Shown: positions 49,201-57,625 of the stretch, in pieces
Numbering within the stretch: the stretch's first letter is position 1
How the letters are laid out: every line of letters begins with the position of its first letter
NCBI RefSeq assembly: GCF_036898825.1
Contig: NZ_JARUND010000001.1
Location: 4,774,001 to 4,838,000 of the forward strand
Direction of reading: 5' to 3'
Origin: Streptomyces sp. B21-083
GTDB lineage: Bacteria > Actinomycetota > Actinomycetes > Streptomycetales > Streptomycetaceae
Length of the DNA stretch: 64,000 nt
Made by a program: the position numbers and the translations under genes
Notes under the pieces: model-generated
Seen by the model: only the letters and a program-made list of their open reading frames with translations
What the model was told of the DNA's origin: nothing
The model's database searches: none

Positions 49201-49310
49201 TTCTGCCGGAAGAGCGTTTGCCGTGGCTTCGGCTCCGGTATTCAGGTGAAGGCTGCGTTCCTCAGATCGGGAACGTCCGCCGCGACCGTCCGCGACCCAA
49301 AGGGGGTGGC

Positions 49311-50228
49311 ATGTCCGCAGACCAGGGCAGCTCGAAGGTGCTCACGCTCACAAAGAGCGAGTCGGCGCCCGCCGAGCTTCACGACGTCCCGGCCCTCGTA
49401 GTGGAGGTCGAGGCCGAGGCGACCCCGGCCGTCCAGGCCCTCCCGGCCCCTCCGCCGACCACGGGCGCCATCGACACCCGGACCCTGTCCCGTTCCCTGT
49501 TCCTGCGGCTCGCCGCCCTCGACGAGAACAGCCCCGAGCGTGCGTACGTCCGGGACACCCTCATCGAGTTGAACCTCCCCCTCGTCCGGTACGCGGCGGC
49601 CCGCTTCCGCTCCCGGAACGAGCCGATGGAGGACATCGTCCAGGTCGGCACCATCGGCCTGATCAAGGCGATCGACCGCTTCGACTGCGAACGCGGTGTC
49701 GAGTTCCCGACGTTCGCGATGCCGACGGTCGTGGGCGAGATCAAGCGCTTCTTCCGCGACACCTCGTGGTCGGTGCGTGTACCGCGCCGTCTGCAGGAGC
49801 TGCGCCTGGCCCTCACCAAGGCCAGCGACGAACTCGCCCAGAAGTTGGACCGCTCCCCCACCGTCACCGAACTCGCCGTGGTCCTGGGCGTGTCCGAGGA
49901 GGACGTGGTCGACGGCCTCGCGGTCGGCAACGCGTACACGGCCTCGTCCCTGGACTCGCCGGCCCTGGAGGACGACGGCGGCGAGGGCTCCCTGGCCGAC
50001 CGCCTCGGCTACGAGGACACGGCGCTGGAGGGCGTGGAGTACCGCGAGTCCCTGAAGCCGCTGCTGGCCAAACTCCCGCCGCGCGAGCGCCGGATCATCA
50101 TGCTGCGCTTCTTCGCCAACATGACCCAGTCGCAGATCGGCGAGGAGGTCGGCATCTCCCAGATGCACGTGTCACGCCTCCTGACCCGGACCCTGACCCA
50201 GCTCCGCGAGGGCCTGATCTCCGACTGA
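49311..50228 (+). CDS. sigN: RNA polymerase sigma factor SigN (SigB/F/G subfamily)
   Basis: 305 aa from ATG 49311, with AAAGGGGGT upstream. Same architecture as Sig[61 protein letters not shown], and region 4 [20 protein letters not shown] with [20 protein letters not shown]. Synteny with sigF identifies it as SigN, linked in S. coelicolor to the subapical aerial-hyphae compartment. It has its own ~300-bp upstream region with palindromes rather than being coupled to sigF. Confidence 0.9.
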   Translation: MSADQGSSKVLTLTKSESAPAELHDVPALVVEVEAEATPAVQALPAPPPTTGAIDTRTLSRSLFLRLAALDENSPERAYVRDTLIELNLPLVRYAAARFRSRNEPMEDIVQVGTIGLIKAIDRFDCERGVEFPTFAMPTVVGEIKRFFRDTSWSVRVPRRLQELRLALTKASDELAQKLDRSPTVTELAVVLGVSEEDVVDGLAVGNAYTASSLDSPALEDDGGEGSLADRLGYEDTALEGVEYRESLKPLLAKLPPRERRIIMLRFFANMTQSQIGEEVGISQMHVSRLLTRTLTQLREGLISD

Positions 50229-50292
50229 GGGTCTGACAGAAGGTGTCCGACCGAGGGTTCACTTCTGACGGAGCATCAGCGACGATGTCGCG

Positions 50293-51075
50293 ATGCTTCG
50301 ACAGACCCGCGCGACGCATGACCGCCGGGGCGCCATCGCCCTGACCACCTCGGCGGCCGTCGTGACCTGCGCCCTGACAGGCGTGTTGGCGGCGTGCGGG
50401 AACGGCGGCGGACACGACGAGGGGTACGTCCCGGTCGAGCGACCGGTGATCGGCGGTACGGCGATCGCTCCCACCGGGGAGGTGACGTTCGTACCGCTGG
50501 AGGGACGGCAGCCGGAATCCCCGGCTCCCAACCCGCCCGCCGGGCAGGGCAGTCGGCCGCGCACCCCTGCGACGGGGCCCGGGGCAGCGCCCCTTCCGGC
50601 ATCTCCGGCGACTCCGCCAGGAGACACCAACTCCGGCCGGACGAGCACGGGTTCAGCACCTCCGGGACCGACACCGAGCCAGGCGCCGACACCGACGCCC
50701 ACATCGAGTGCCACACCGAGGCCGACACCGACGACTCCGACGACACCGGTGCCATCAACGCCCGTAGGTCCCGCCCGACTGGTCACGGGTGCGCTGGTAC
50801 GAGAGTCCACGGACAGACGCTGGTGCGAGAAGGCGACGCTCGCCTTCCACAACACCGGTGGCGCACCGGTGCGTTCGGGCACGGTGACCTTCGGCACGCA
50901 CATCATCGACCTGCTCGGCACCGACTGGGCGACCATCGAGTCCACGGCGCCGCTCCCGACGCCGATCGAGCCGGGGCCGGTGCGCGAACAGAGCTGGACG
51001 GTGTGCGCGGAGGAGTGGCGCGTGCCGTGGGGGATGCGGGTGGAGACCCGGGTGGTCGGGGTGGAGTGGGAGTAG
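50293..51075 (+). CDS. Putative lipoprotein with Pro/Thr-rich linker
   Basis: 260 aa from ATG 50293. A signal with RR near residue 11 and lipobox VLAAC (C35) indicates membrane anchoring outside the cell. Residues 60-160 are Pro/Thr/Ser/Gly-rich, a wall-spanning linker. The C-terminal ~95 residues are beta-rich with two cysteines (TDRRWCEKATLAFHNTGGAP and EQSWTVCAEEW), like a small beta-sandwich. No family I can name. Just after sigN, in the same direction, so it may belong to that regulon. Confidence 0.75.
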   Translation: MLRQTRATHDRRGAIALTTSAAVVTCALTGVLAACGNGGGHDEGYVPVERPVIGGTAIAPTGEVTFVPLEGRQPESPAPNPPAGQGSRPRTPATGPGAAPLPASPATPPGDTNSGRTSTGSAPPGPTPSQAPTPTPTSSATPRPTPTTPTTPVPSTPVGPARLVTGALVRESTDRRWCEKATLAFHNTGGAPVRSGTVTFGTHIIDLLGTDWATIESTAPLPTPIEPGPVREQSWTVCAEEWRVPWGMRVETRVVGVEWE

Positions 51076-51289
51076 ACGCACAGGATTCCCGCCGGGCGAA
51101 TCCCGGTAGCCCGTCCCAGCCCGGTCCGTCCCAGCCCAGACAGCCCCCGCCCGTCGATCCGCTCCTTGTAGCGCGCGGCTTGACGGCGGGCGGGCATGGC
51201 CGTCAGGCCGCCTTGGAGAGGGGCGAGGGCGATCCTCGACATCCAGGGCGAGCCGGGTCACCGGCTTGGCCGTAGGTCGGGGACGTAGT

Positions 51290-51389
51290 GCGGCCGGGGC
51301 CGGGGAGCGGCCGGGGCCGTGGAGCGGCCGGGGACGTGGAGCGGCCGGGGACGTGGAGCGGCCGGGGACGTGGAGCGGCCGGGGACGAT
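51290..51389. repeat. 17-bp tandem repeat, six units
   Basis: Units of GCGGCCGGGGACGTGGA start at 51290, 51307, 51324, 51341, 51358 and 51375 (last one partial). They lie in the ~370-bp gap (51076-51450) between two convergent genes, which otherwise contains nothing I can identify. Confidence 0.85.
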
Positions 51390-51450
51390 GCGCGGCGCCC
51401 GCCGCTCCGCCGCGCATCGGCGGCCCGGCGGTCACGTCCTCGCGTAGGCC

Positions 51451-51648
51451 TTACTTCAGCGCCAGCCAGGCCACCGCCGCGATCACCAGTACGGCGACGA
51501 CCACGCCGACGATCAGGCCGATGCGGGGGCCCGCCGGAGCCGGTGCCTGGCGGCTGCCGCCCTGGGGGGTCTCGTCGACGAACGCTCGGAACATCTGGGT
51601 GCTGCCCGCGGGGTCGTAGTTGCCCTCGGGGCCCTGGGTGTTGGCCAT
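51451..51648 (-). CDS. Small tail-anchored membrane protein (65 aa)
   Basis: From ATG 51648: MANTQGPEGNYDPAGSTQMF, then a Pro/Ala stretch and a C-terminal membrane segment (IGLIVGVVVAVLVIAAVAWL). A cytoplasmic tail with a single anchor. Function unknown. TAGGGT lies 8 nt before the ATG with no ribosome site, so leaderless expression is possible. Confidence 0.65.
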   Translation of the reverse strand: MANTQGPEGNYDPAGSTQMFRAFVDETPQGGSRQAPAPAGPRIGLIVGVVVAVLVIAAVAWLALK

Positions 51649-51788
51649 GGTGCGAGACCCTAGCGAACTCGACGGGGTGCGCCCAAGCTGGCCCCCTCTC
51701 TTGCCCATCTCACCTGCGCGTTTACGTTCGCCAATGCTTGCCTTTGCCAGGTTTTTAGCCCAGCCCCTCCCCAATTCATTTGCCTGTA

Positions 51789-51812
51789 GCAACCAATCTT
51801 TTCTATGGTTGC
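51789..51812. promoter_or_regulatory. Inverted repeat upstream of the MarR-MFS genes
   Basis: GCAACCA and TGGTTGC form a perfect 7-bp inverted repeat with a 10-bp AT-rich spacer, within an unusually AT-rich promoter stretch, and a further half (AGCAAC) follows at 51817. Position 50 bp before marR fits autoregulation by the MarR protein. Confidence 0.65.
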
Positions 51813-51859
51813 CCCAAGCAACGAATAAATGGATGCCGGAGCAGGACTCAGGGGGTGTG

Positions 51860-52297
51860 ATGGCCGAGCAGACGCAGTACGAGGAGCTGGTGCGTCAGTT
51901 CAGTGCCTTCGGGGCCGTGAAGCGGGAGATGGGGCGGATCATGCCGCCCGAGTGTCCCGGCGGTTCCGCCACCGTGCTGACGCTGCTCGGCCGGTACGGG
52001 GACATGCGGATGAGCCGGCTCGCCGAGCTGCTCGCCGTCGACATGTCCGTCACCAGCCGCCATGTCGCCCACGTCGCCGGGCGCGGCTGGATCGAACGGC
52101 TCCCCGACCCCGCCGACAAGCGCTCGCGCATTTTGCGGCTGACCCCATCGGGGCATGCGCAGATCGGCGAGCTGTCGCGACGGACCACCGCACTGCTCGC
52201 CCACCGGCTCGCCGACTGGAGCGACGAGGAGGTCGGACAGCTCGCCCGCCTGATGGGGCGGCTCCGGGAGAGCTTCGGTACGCAACAGACGCCGTAG
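51860..52297 (+). CDS. MarR-family transcriptional regulator
   Basis: 145 aa from ATG 51860 with GGGGGTG upstream. Winged helix: GSATVLTLLGRYGDMRMSRL, recognition helix VDMSVTSRHVAHVAGRGWIE, wing LPDPADKRSRILRLTPSGHA. Such regulators usually repress the adjacent exporter and release DNA when a drug-like ligand binds. The MFS gene follows after 65 bp. Confidence 0.9.
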   Translation: MAEQTQYEELVRQFSAFGAVKREMGRIMPPECPGGSATVLTLLGRYGDMRMSRLAELLAVDMSVTSRHVAHVAGRGWIERLPDPADKRSRILRLTPSGHAQIGELSRRTTALLAHRLADWSDEEVGQLARLMGRLRESFGTQQTP

Positions 52298-52362
52298 CAG
52301 ACGACGTAGACAAATCGCACGAATTAAAGACGCACAAGACGCAGCACAGACAAGGAAGTTCA

Positions 52363-54906
52363 ATGGCAACGACCACACCGGCCGGTGTGCGGGCGGCACA
52401 CGCCAAGCACGGAGGAGGCTCCCACGGCTCCGCCGACGGCGCGCCGATGACGCACCGGCAGATCATGGAAGCGCTCACCGGGCTGCTGCTCGGCATGTTC
52501 GTGGCGATCCTGTCGTCGACGATCGTCTCCAACGCCCTGCCCGACATCATCAAGGACCTCGGCGGCGGCCAGAGCGCCTACACCTGGGTCGTGACCGCGT
52601 CGCTGCTCGCGATGACCGCGTCCACCCCGCTGTGGGGCAAGCTCGCCGACCTCTTCTCCAAGAAGCTGCTGATCCAGTTCGCGCTCGTCATCTTCGTGCT
52701 GGGCTCGGCAGCCGCCGGCCTCTCGCAGAACGCGGGCATGCTCATCACCTTCCGCGCCGTGCAGGGCGTCGGCATGGGCGGGCTCTCGGCACTCGCCCAG
52801 ATCATTCTCGCGGCGATGATCTCCCCGCGTGAGCGCGGACGCTACAACGGCTACCTCGGCGCCACCTTCGCGACCGCGATGGTCGGCGGCCCGCTGATCG
52901 GCGGTGTCATCACCGACACCAGCTGGCTCGGCTGGCGCTGGTGCTTCTACGTCGGCGTGCCCTTCGCCGTCGTCGCGCTGATCGTGCTCCAGCGGACCCT
53001 GCACCTGCCGGTCGTCAAGCGCAAGGCCAAGGTCGACTGGACCGGCGCCTTCTTCATCACCGCGGCCGTCTGCCTGCTGCTGGTCTGGGTGACCTTCGCG
53101 GGCGACAAGTACGACTGGGTGTCCTGGCAGACGTACGCCATGATCGGCGGCACCGTCGCGCTGCTCGGCGTCTTCGTCCTCGTCGAGTCGAAGGCCAGCG
53201 AGCCGATCATCCCGCTGCGGCTCTTCCGTAACCGCACCATCACCCTCGCCTCACTCGCGTCGCTCTTCGTCGGCATCGCGATGTTCGCGGGCACCATCTT
53301 CTTCAGCCAGTACTTCCAGCTGGCCCGGGACAAGTCGCCGACCATGTCCGGCGTCATGACCATCCCGATGATCGGCGGCCTGTTCGTCGCCTCCACCGTC
53401 TCCGGGCAGGTCATCACCCGTACGGGACGCTGGAAGGCGTGGCTGCTCGCCGGCGGTGTGCTGGTGACCGCCGGTCTCGGTCTGCTGGGCACCCTGCGCT
53501 ACGACACCGCGTACTGGCACGTCGCCATCTACATGGCGCTGCTCGGGCTCGGCGTCGGCATGATGATGCAGAACCTCGTGCTCTGCACCCAGAACCAGGT
53601 CTCCCCCTCCGACCTGGGTGTCGCCAGCTCGGTGGTCACCTTCTTCCGTTCCCTCGGCGGTGCGATCGGCGTCTCCGCGCTGGGCGCGGTCCTCAGTCAC
53701 CGGATCACCGACCACCTCAAGGACGGCCTGGCCACCATCGACCCGAAGTACGCGGCGGGGCTCTCCGGTTCCACCAACAACGCCATCCCCGACCTCGACG
53801 CGCTGCCCACGCCGCTGCGCACGGTCATCGAGGGCGCGTACGGCCACGGCATCGGTGACGTCTTCCTCTACGCCGCTCCGGCCGCCCTGCTCGCGCTCGT
53901 CTTCTCCCTCTTCATCAAGGAGGTTCCGTTGCGGAACAAGGGCGCGCTGGCGCAGGCCGCGGAGGAGAAGCAGGCCGCGCTCACTCCGGCCAACCCGATC
54001 ACGGAGGCCAGCGAGGTCACCGAGGTCACCGAGACGGAGAAGGTTCCCGCCGCGGTCGCCACGGTGACGGTCTCGGCCGCCGGAACCGGCGAGACCGGCG
54101 CAGGCACCGAGACCGTCAAGACCGTCGAAGGGCCTGCCGGTGGCGGGATTCCGGTACGCGGTCACGTGCGCGGCGCGGAGAGCGCGCCCGTTCCGCAGGC
54201 CGCCGTCACGCTGATCTCCCTCACCGGGCGTCAGCTGGGCCGAGCGGTCGCGCAGGGCGACGGCGCGTACGCGCTGGACGCGCCGGGCACCGGCTCGTAC
54301 GTCCTGATCGCCTCGGCGGACGGGTTCCAGCCGCAGGCGTCGACCGTCGTCGTGAACGGCGAGCCGGTCTCGTACGACATCCTGCTCAGCGGCACCAGCG
54401 GGCTCAGCGGGCTGGTGCGCGGCGCCGAGACCGGGGAGCCTGTCAAGGACGCCATGGTGATCGTCACCGATGTGCGCGGGGATGTTCTGGCCACCGGGAC
54501 CACCGGTGAGCAGGGCGAGTTCACGTTCGCCGAGCTGGTGCCGGGTGCCGTGACCGTCGCCGTGAACGCGGCCGGATACCGGCCGCGCGCGCTGCCCGTC
54601 GAGGTCGGTGGCACCGGGGTCACCCGGGTCGAGGTGGAACTGGCGTCCGGGGCGCACGTCCAGGGTGTCGTACGGGCGCCGCACGGGCCGCTCGGGGACG
54701 CGCGGGTCACGCTCGTCGACGCGGCCGGGAACGTGGTCGGCTCGTCGACGACCGGGACGGACGGGGCGTACGCCTTCGCCGATCTGGACAGTGGCGAGTA
54801 CACGGTCATCGCGACCGGCTACCCGCCGGTGGCCACCGCCCTGACCGTCACCGGCCGTGGCGCCGACGACCACGACATCGAACTCGCCCACCCGGGCGGG
54901 GAGTAG
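52363..54906 (+). CDS. DHA2-type MFS exporter fused to three carboxypeptidase-regulatory-like domains
   Basis: 847 aa from ATG 52363 with AAGGAAG upstream. Residues 30-520 are a 14-segment drug:H+ antiporter (motif near GKLADLFSKKLLIQF, motif C-like ATFATAMVGGPLIGGV). A Glu/Thr/Val-rich linker (525-595) leads to three ~70-residue beta-sandwich repeats at about 597-665, 680-750 and 766-835, each with the pattern V-x-G-x-V-R...A-x-V-T-L/V...D/E-G-x-Y/F-x-F/L...Y-x-V. These are CarboxypepD_reg / Cna-B-like modules. In a 14-segment transporter the C-terminus is normally inside the cell, which is unusual for this domain. The next gene carries the same module. Confidence 0.87.
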   Translation: MATTTPAGVRAAHAKHGGGSHGSADGAPMTHRQIMEALTGLLLGMFVAILSSTIVSNALPDIIKDLGGGQSAYTWVVTASLLAMTASTPLWGKLADLFSKKLLIQFALVIFVLGSAAAGLSQNAGMLITFRAVQGVGMGGLSALAQIILAAMISPRERGRYNGYLGATFATAMVGGPLIGGVITDTSWLGWRWCFYVGVPFAVVALIVLQRTLHLPVVKRKAKVDWTGAFFITAAVCLLLVWVTFAGDKYDWVSWQTYAMIGGTVALLGVFVLVESKASEPIIPLRLFRNRTITLASLASLFVGIAMFAGTIFFSQYFQLARDKSPTMSGVMTIPMIGGLFVASTVSGQVITRTGRWKAWLLAGGVLVTAGLGLLGTLRYDTAYWHVAIYMALLGLGVGMMMQNLVLCTQNQVSPSDLGVASSVVTFFRSLGGAIGVSALGAVLSHRITDHLKDGLATIDPKYAAGLSGSTNNAIPDLDALPTPLRTVIEGAYGHGIGDVFLYAAPAALLALVFSLFIKEVPLRNKGALAQAAEEKQAALTPANPITEASEVTEVTETEKVPAAVATVTVSAAGTGETGAGTETVKTVEGPAGGGIPVRGHVRGAESAPVPQAAVTLISLTGRQLGRAVAQGDGAYALDAPGTGSYVLIASADGFQPQASTVVVNGEPVSYDILLSGTSGLSGLVRGAETGEPVKDAMVIVTDVRGDVLATGTTGEQGEFTFAELVPGAVTVAVNAAGYRPRALPVEVGGTGVTRVEVELASGAHVQGVVRAPHGPLGDARVTLVDAAGNVVGSSTTGTDGAYAFADLDSGEYTVIATGYPPVATALTVTGRGADDHDIELAHPGGE

Positions 54907-54912
54907 CAGGAC

Positions 54913-55779
54913 ATGACAGGCACAGCAGGCATGGCAGATATCTCAGGCGTCTCAGGCGTCACGGGGTTGAGTGCGCGGGTGCGTACGCGGGACGGATGGG
55001 CCGTGTCGCACGCCGTCGTCACCGTGACGGACATGACCGGGCGGCAGGTGACGCGCGCCGAGGCCGACGCGGACGGGGTCGTACGCGACGCGACCCCGCT
55101 CGCGCCCGGCGCGTACACCGTGATCGTGACGGCTGTCGGCTACGCGCCCACCGCGTCCAGCGCCATCGTCACCATGAGCGGACGGGCCGAGGTAGGGACC
55201 GTCACGCTCGCCCGGCTGGGCGGCGGCGCCGAACTGCCGCCGCCGGGGCCCTGGACCGTCGACCCGGCCCACTCGTCCGTCGGCGCACTCGCGCAACACC
55301 TGGGCATCTCCAGCGTGCACGGGCGGTTCACCGAGTTCACGGCGACGATCGAGATCGCGCCGGACGACATCGCCAAGTCCCGTGTGGAGGCGGTCATTTC
55401 GGCGGCCTCCATCGACACGGGCAACGGCATGCGGGACGACCATCTGCGGTCCGCCGACTTTCTGGACGTGGACACCCACCCCGAGATCACGTTCCGCTCG
55501 ACGGGCCTCACCCCGGCCGCCGGTCCCGACCGCTGGACCGTCCACGGCGAGCTGGGCATGCGCGGAGTCGTACGGCCCGTCGACCTCGACCTCGCCTACC
55601 TCGGCACCGGCGCCGACCCGTGGGGAGGCACCCGGGCCGCGTTCCGGGCGACCACGGAGCTGCGGCGCGAGGACTTCGCCATGAACTACAACCAGGTGGT
55701 GCGGGCGGGGATCGCGGCGATCGGTACGACGCTCAAAGTGGAGCTGGACATCCAAGCCGTGCGGGGGCCCAGCCTCTAG
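54913..55779 (+). CDS. YceI-family protein with N-terminal carboxypeptidase-regulatory-like domain
   Basis: 288 aa from ATG 54913, 6 bp after the MFS stop. Residues 20-100 are one beta module (LSARVRTRDGWAVSHAVVTV, GVVRDATPLAPGAYTVIVTA) like those at the end of the transporter. Residues 112-285 are a YceI lipocalin-like barrel (WTVDPAHSSVGALAQHLGIS, GRFTEFTATIEI, HLRSADFLDVDTHPEITFRS, GELGMRGVVRPVDLDL), which in the family binds isoprenoids or other amphiphiles. No signal peptide, so cytoplasmic as written. Could carry the compound that the exporter removes. ATG 54931 is an alternative start. Confidence 0.88.
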   Translation: MTGTAGMADISGVSGVTGLSARVRTRDGWAVSHAVVTVTDMTGRQVTRAEADADGVVRDATPLAPGAYTVIVTAVGYAPTASSAIVTMSGRAEVGTVTLARLGGGAELPPPGPWTVDPAHSSVGALAQHLGISSVHGRFTEFTATIEIAPDDIAKSRVEAVISAASIDTGNGMRDDHLRSADFLDVDTHPEITFRSTGLTPAAGPDRWTVHGELGMRGVVRPVDLDLAYLGTGADPWGGTRAAFRATTELRREDFAMNYNQVVRAGIAAIGTTLKVELDIQAVRGPSL

Positions 55780-55788
55780 GCTGCGCGT

Positions 55789-56253
55789 ATGGCACCGAAC
55801 ATCGCTACGAATACCGCCGTGTCCCTGGCCGAGCTGCTCGACTTCGTACGGCCCCGCCACCGGGCGATCCTCCTCACCCGGCGCGCGGACGGGTCTCCCC
55901 AGGCCTCGCCGCTGACCTGCGGGGTCGACGACTCGGGCCGGGTCGTCGTGTCGACCTACCCCGAGCGCGCCAAGACGCGCAACGCCAAGCGGGACGAACG
56001 CGTCAGCCTGCTCGTCCTGAGCGACGACTGGAACGGGCCGTGGGTCCAGATCGACGGCACGGCGGAGGTCATCGACTCCCCCGAGTCGGTCGAGCCGCTC
56101 GTCGAGTACTTCCGGAACATCTCGGGTGAGCACCCGGACTGGGACGAGTACCGCGCGGCCATGGTGAAGCAGGGCAAGTCGATCATCCGAGTCACACCGG
56201 AGAAGTGGGGGCCGGTTGCCACCGGCGGCTTCCCGGCGAGGCTTGCGCAGTAG
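55789..56253 (+). CDS. PPOX-class F420-dependent oxidoreductase-like protein
   Basis: 154 aa. Split-barrel fold: RPRHRAILLTRRADGSPQAS, PLTCGVDDSGRVVVSTYPER, AKTRNAKRDERVSLLVLSDD, WVQIDGTAEVIDSPESVEPL, as in F420H2-dependent reductases and pyridoxamine-phosphate-oxidase-like proteins. The TAG stop of the YceI gene is the start of a TAGGCT box that ends 6 nt before this ATG, so it is probably transcribed from its own leaderless promoter as well. Substrate unknown. Confidence 0.87.
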   Translation: MAPNIATNTAVSLAELLDFVRPRHRAILLTRRADGSPQASPLTCGVDDSGRVVVSTYPERAKTRNAKRDERVSLLVLSDDWNGPWVQIDGTAEVIDSPESVEPLVEYFRNISGEHPDWDEYRAAMVKQGKSIIRVTPEKWGPVATGGFPARLAQ

Positions 56254-56329
56254 GGGTGGGCGGCAACGAGGCTCGGGGCGCTGCGGTGAGCCTCGTCCCG
56301 GGGGCTCCGCCCCCAAACCCCCGGTCGCG

Positions 56330-56710
56330 CTGAACGCGCTCGTCCTCAATCGCCGGACGGGCTGAAAATGCCGGGCGGCGTCCTCAGACACTGACCTGAC
56401 TGGAGATGCCGGACAGCCTCCTCAAGCACCGGACGGCCTGGAGATGCCGGGCGGCGTCCTCATGTACCGGAAGAGCTGGACATGCCGGACAGCCTCCTCA
56501 AGTACCGGACGGCCTGGAGATGCCGGGCGGCGTCCTCGTGTACCGGAAGAGCTGGAGATGCCCGGCTACGTTCTCACGTACTGGACGAGCACGAAATGCC
56601 GGACGGCGACCTCAGACACCGGACGAGCACGAAATGCCCGGCTACCTCCTCACGTACCGGACGAGCAGGAAATGCCGGACGGCGACCTCAAGCACCGGAC
56701 GCCCTGGAAA
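56330..56710. repeat. 38-bp tandem repeat array, ten units
   Basis: Units begin at 56330, 56368, 56406, 56444, 56482, 56520, 56558, 56596, 56634 and 56672, exactly 38 bp apart, each with ATGCCGGRC, CCTC and CCGGAC or CCGGAA. The first unit resembles a common streptomycete intergenic element (CGTCCTCAATCGCCGGACGG). There are no unique spacers. Because 38 is not a multiple of 3, short repetitive frames open in all three phases; these are not genes. The array runs into the end of the adjacent TetR gene. Confidence 0.9.
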
Positions 56711-57494
56711 CTCCCGGCGGCGGAGCCTCGTCGTCCTGTCTCGCGACCATCGCCTCGATCCCCGCCACCAGCAGCTCCAGCGCGAAGTCGAAGTCCCGCT
56801 CGCGCATCTCCTGCACCGTTTCGCCGCCCCTCGCCGCCATCATGTCCGCCGACTCCTGCATGAGATCGGCGACCTCGGGGGCGGTCCCGACCGCGCTCAT
56901 GGCGTGCTGGAAGAAGGCGTCCTGCGTCATGCCGGCCTCCGTGCAGCGGGCGATGAAGTGGCCCTCGATCGTGCCGAACCCGTACACGAACTGGAAGACG
57001 GCCGCGATGGCACCGGTGAGTCCTCGCGCGGGCAGGCCCGTCCGCCGGATCACTCGCTGGACGGCACGTGAGAAGGCCTGCGAGTGCGGGCCGATGTTGA
57101 GGTAGGTCCCGGCGAGCGGCGACACCCAGGGGTGGCGGACCAGCAGGGCGCGGTACTCACCGGCCAGCACCCTGAGCTGGTCGCGCCAGTCCTCGCCGTG
57201 GGCCTCCGGATCGGGCAGGCGCAGTTGGGCGCTGGCCGCGTCGAGGGCGAGTTCGAGCAGGTCGTCCTTGGTGTCGACGTACCAGTACACCGACATGGCC
57301 GTGACGTTCAGCTCGGCGGCCAGTCGCCGCATCGAGAACCTCGCCAGCCCCTCCGCGTCCAGCAACCGAACGGTCACCTCGGTGATCCGGTCCCGGTCCA
57401 GCCCCGACGGCTGCCCGGCGCGACCGCCACTCCTCCGGCGCGCCTTCCCCTCAAGCCAGACGCTGGTCCGCGCAGGCCGTTCAACTGCCTTCAC
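56688..57494 (-). CDS. TetR-family regulator
   Basis: 268 aa from GTG 57494 with GGGAGGTG upstream. HTH: DRDRITEVTVRLLDAEGLAR, MRRLAAELNVTAMSVYWYVD, then the ligand domain with TetR_C-like VRHPWVSPLAGTYLNIGPHS and GFGTIEGHFIARCTEAGMTQ. Residue pattern fits the TetR/TetR_C-1 branch. The final residues (GVSRASGA) and the stop lie inside the 38-bp repeat array, so the natural C-terminus was probably replaced. Likely regulator of the adjacent MFS gene, same direction, 131 bp upstream. Confidence 0.88.
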   Translation of the reverse strand: MKAVERPARTSVWLEGKARRRSGGRAGQPSGLDRDRITEVTVRLLDAEGLARFSMRRLAAELNVTAMSVYWYVDTKDDLLELALDAASAQLRLPDPEAHGEDWRDQLRVLAGEYRALLVRHPWVSPLAGTYLNIGPHSQAFSRAVQRVIRRTGLPARGLTGAIAAVFQFVYGFGTIEGHFIARCTEAGMTQDAFFQHAMSAVGTAPEVADLMQESADMMAARGGETVQEMRERDFDFALELLVAGIEAMVARQDDEAPPPGVSRASGA

Positions 57495-57513
57495 GATGGC
57501 GCACCTCCCGATA

Positions 57514-57531
57514 CTTGCGTTCACTGGCAAG
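57514..57531. promoter_or_regulatory. Inverted repeat upstream of the TetR gene
   Basis: CTTGC and GCAAG flank an 8-bp spacer within 20-40 bp of the TetR start. Possible autoregulatory operator. Confidence 0.4.
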
Positions 57532-57555
57532 AATGCCAGGCCGCAGCAGACCTGA

Positions 57556-57577
57556 AGGGGCGCGGGGAACTGCGCGA
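57556..57577. repeat. Dispersed 22-bp repeat, second copy
   Basis: Identical to 13810-13831 (begins AGGGGCGCGGGGAACTGCGC). Lies between the TetR and MFS genes and may be what remains of a terminator hairpin. Confidence 0.75.
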
Positions 57578-57625
57578 GAACCACGGCGGACCCGCAGCCG
57601 CGTTGCAACCCGAACCCCCGAGCTC

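Noticed and set aside
52947..54891. Long minus-strand frames opposite the MFS fusion gene
   Set aside because: Shadows of the coding strand; no start region or domains.
56330..56710. Possible CRISPR array
   Set aside because: The period is a fixed 38 bp with the whole unit repeated; there are no unique spacers between repeats and no cas genes in the window.
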